Positions 63,138 to 64,000 of a stretch of 64,000 nucleotides of DNA are shown in pieces. The DNA is from Karstenula rhodostoma CBS 690.94. Lineage: Eukaryota; Ascomycota; Dothideomycetes; Pleosporales; Didymosphaeriaceae. Position 1 is the first letter of the stretch; every line of letters begins with the position of its first letter. The stretch is taken from the NCBI GenBank assembly GCA_010093485.1, contig MU001499.1, positions 310,001 through 374,000 on the forward strand, in the 5' to 3' direction. The position numbers and the translations under genes were made by a program. The notes beneath the pieces were generated by a model that saw nothing but the letters and a program-made list of their open reading frames with translations, was not told the origin of the DNA and searched no databases.

Positions 63138-64000
63138 GGTTCGCGACGAGCCGAGGAGCTGACCTGAGGTCTGTTCGATCAGAACGAACGTACAGATCCG
63201 TGGAGGGGTACGTACTATCGCGACCTTATAGAGGCGTCTACTATAGCTCCTCACCCCTATAGTACCATGCGACATCTACGACGCAGACCACTTTCGGTGC
63301 ATTGTCGCACCGATGGAAACATACATTTCGTCACGGGAGCGGCCCGCCCTCGTTCCTAACCGACTTGTCCACCACTCCAAAGTCCCACTATCGTGCTGCC
63401 CGCCCGTTATTTACAATCCCAAGCAGCTCTCAAGATCTTGGAGGGCACCCCTCATTGGCCCACCCGCCAGCTTGCAGTGATAAGACCAGGCGGTGGGTCT
63501 CAACGCAATATCGCGCGCTGCAGCGGAAGAAATTGCATGGGGAAATAGTCCGGGCCTAGTCGCTTCCGTGATAGCCGTTGTGATGGTGTTGATTGCCTGC
63601 GTCTGTAGCCGCGGTCTAGTTGATGCAAGGTACAAAGCCAGGCACTTAGCCGAAGAGATCGTCGCCCGCGCCTGATAACCAAGACGCGGGGTCACGCGCC
63701 GGGACACGCCTTGATCTAGTAATGTAAATCGCATGCTAGGCTGGGGGAGGGTGACATGCCGTTTGGGGAATCTAATCCTGCTGGGACGCAGACGGTGCTG
63801 GGACCGGTCCACACTTCACTACAGCTAATGTCGACGGTGTTATTAGTGCAGGGAAACGATTCCCTCGTATCTTCAATGTTTGATGGAAGCTACTGATATT
63901 TACAGTGACCATGTATGTCGTTTGGACAAATTGCGCCTATGGTACCCCGCATCCCCTGTTTCATGGGTAAAGCCCATCACGTGCAGCCGACACGCGTCGA
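63138..64000. other. Upstream region of the GH2 gene to the window edge
   Basis: About 860 bp. Presumed GH2 promoter at its left side. Short open frames (for example 63411-63812) are not convincing. Nothing else is seen. Confidence 0.4.

Overview
The window is nuclear DNA from a filamentous ascomycete (Pezizomycotina). Genes lie on both strands, are often split by 46-70 bp introns with GT...AG ends, and code for typical mould families: a highly reducing polyketide synthase (PKS), a Zn2Cys6 regulator, fungal rhodopsin-like and DUF7703 membrane proteins, and a cytochrome-b5-fused sphingolipid desaturase. An extremely A+T-rich island near 59.3-59.9 kb and a smaller one near 38.65 kb look like DNA degraded by repeat-induced point mutation (RIP). 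A dothideomycete is my guess; the sequence alone does not prove it. Exon joins were worked out by hand from splice signals, reading phase and conserved motifs.

Layout. 0-22 kb is mostly housekeeping and hypothetical genes: a secreted Cys-rich protein, an LPA-acyltransferase-like enzyme, tRNA-Arg(CCT), a secreted and possibly GPI-anchored protein, a DUF7703 membrane protein, an ankyrin-like relic, an endonuclease/exonuclease/phosphatase family enzyme, a single-pass wall-sensor-like protein, a secreted crystallin-like protein, a divergent pair of mitochondrial genes (CIA84-like PPR protein and ribosomal protein bS18m), and a Frag1/DRAM/Sfk1 membrane protein. 22.6-36.4 kb is a compact secondary-metabolite locus: an intact ten-exon highly reducing PKS (KS-AT-DH-MT-ER-KR-ACP, 2577 aa), an intact P450 (509 aa) and an intact secreted FAD-linked oxidase of the berberine-bridge type (495 aa). 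A rhodopsin-like membrane protein follows. 39.9-48.6 kb returns to general metabolism: delta-8 sphingolipid desaturase, a PGM2/PRM15-type sugar phosphomutase, a small zinc-finger gene bracketed by about 130 bp inverted repeats, and a large acidic protein of unknown function.

50-63 kb looks like a carbohydrate-uptake module: DUF2264 protein, ACS/Dal5-type MFS transporter, intracellular GH88 unsaturated-uronyl hydrolase, a Zn2Cys6 regulator and, beyond the A+T island, a secreted GH2 beta-galactosidase-like enzyme. The likely logic is that GH2 trims oligosaccharides outside the cell, the transporter imports the products, and GH88 (perhaps with DUF2264) finishes them inside. The regulator has one in-frame TAA in an otherwise continuous reading frame, so local control may have been lost.

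The best candidates for something undescribed are the PKS-P450-FAD oxidase locus, the uronide module with its interrupted regulator, the inverted-repeat-bounded zinc-finger gene, and the TGCGCA-rich arrays flanking the A+T island.
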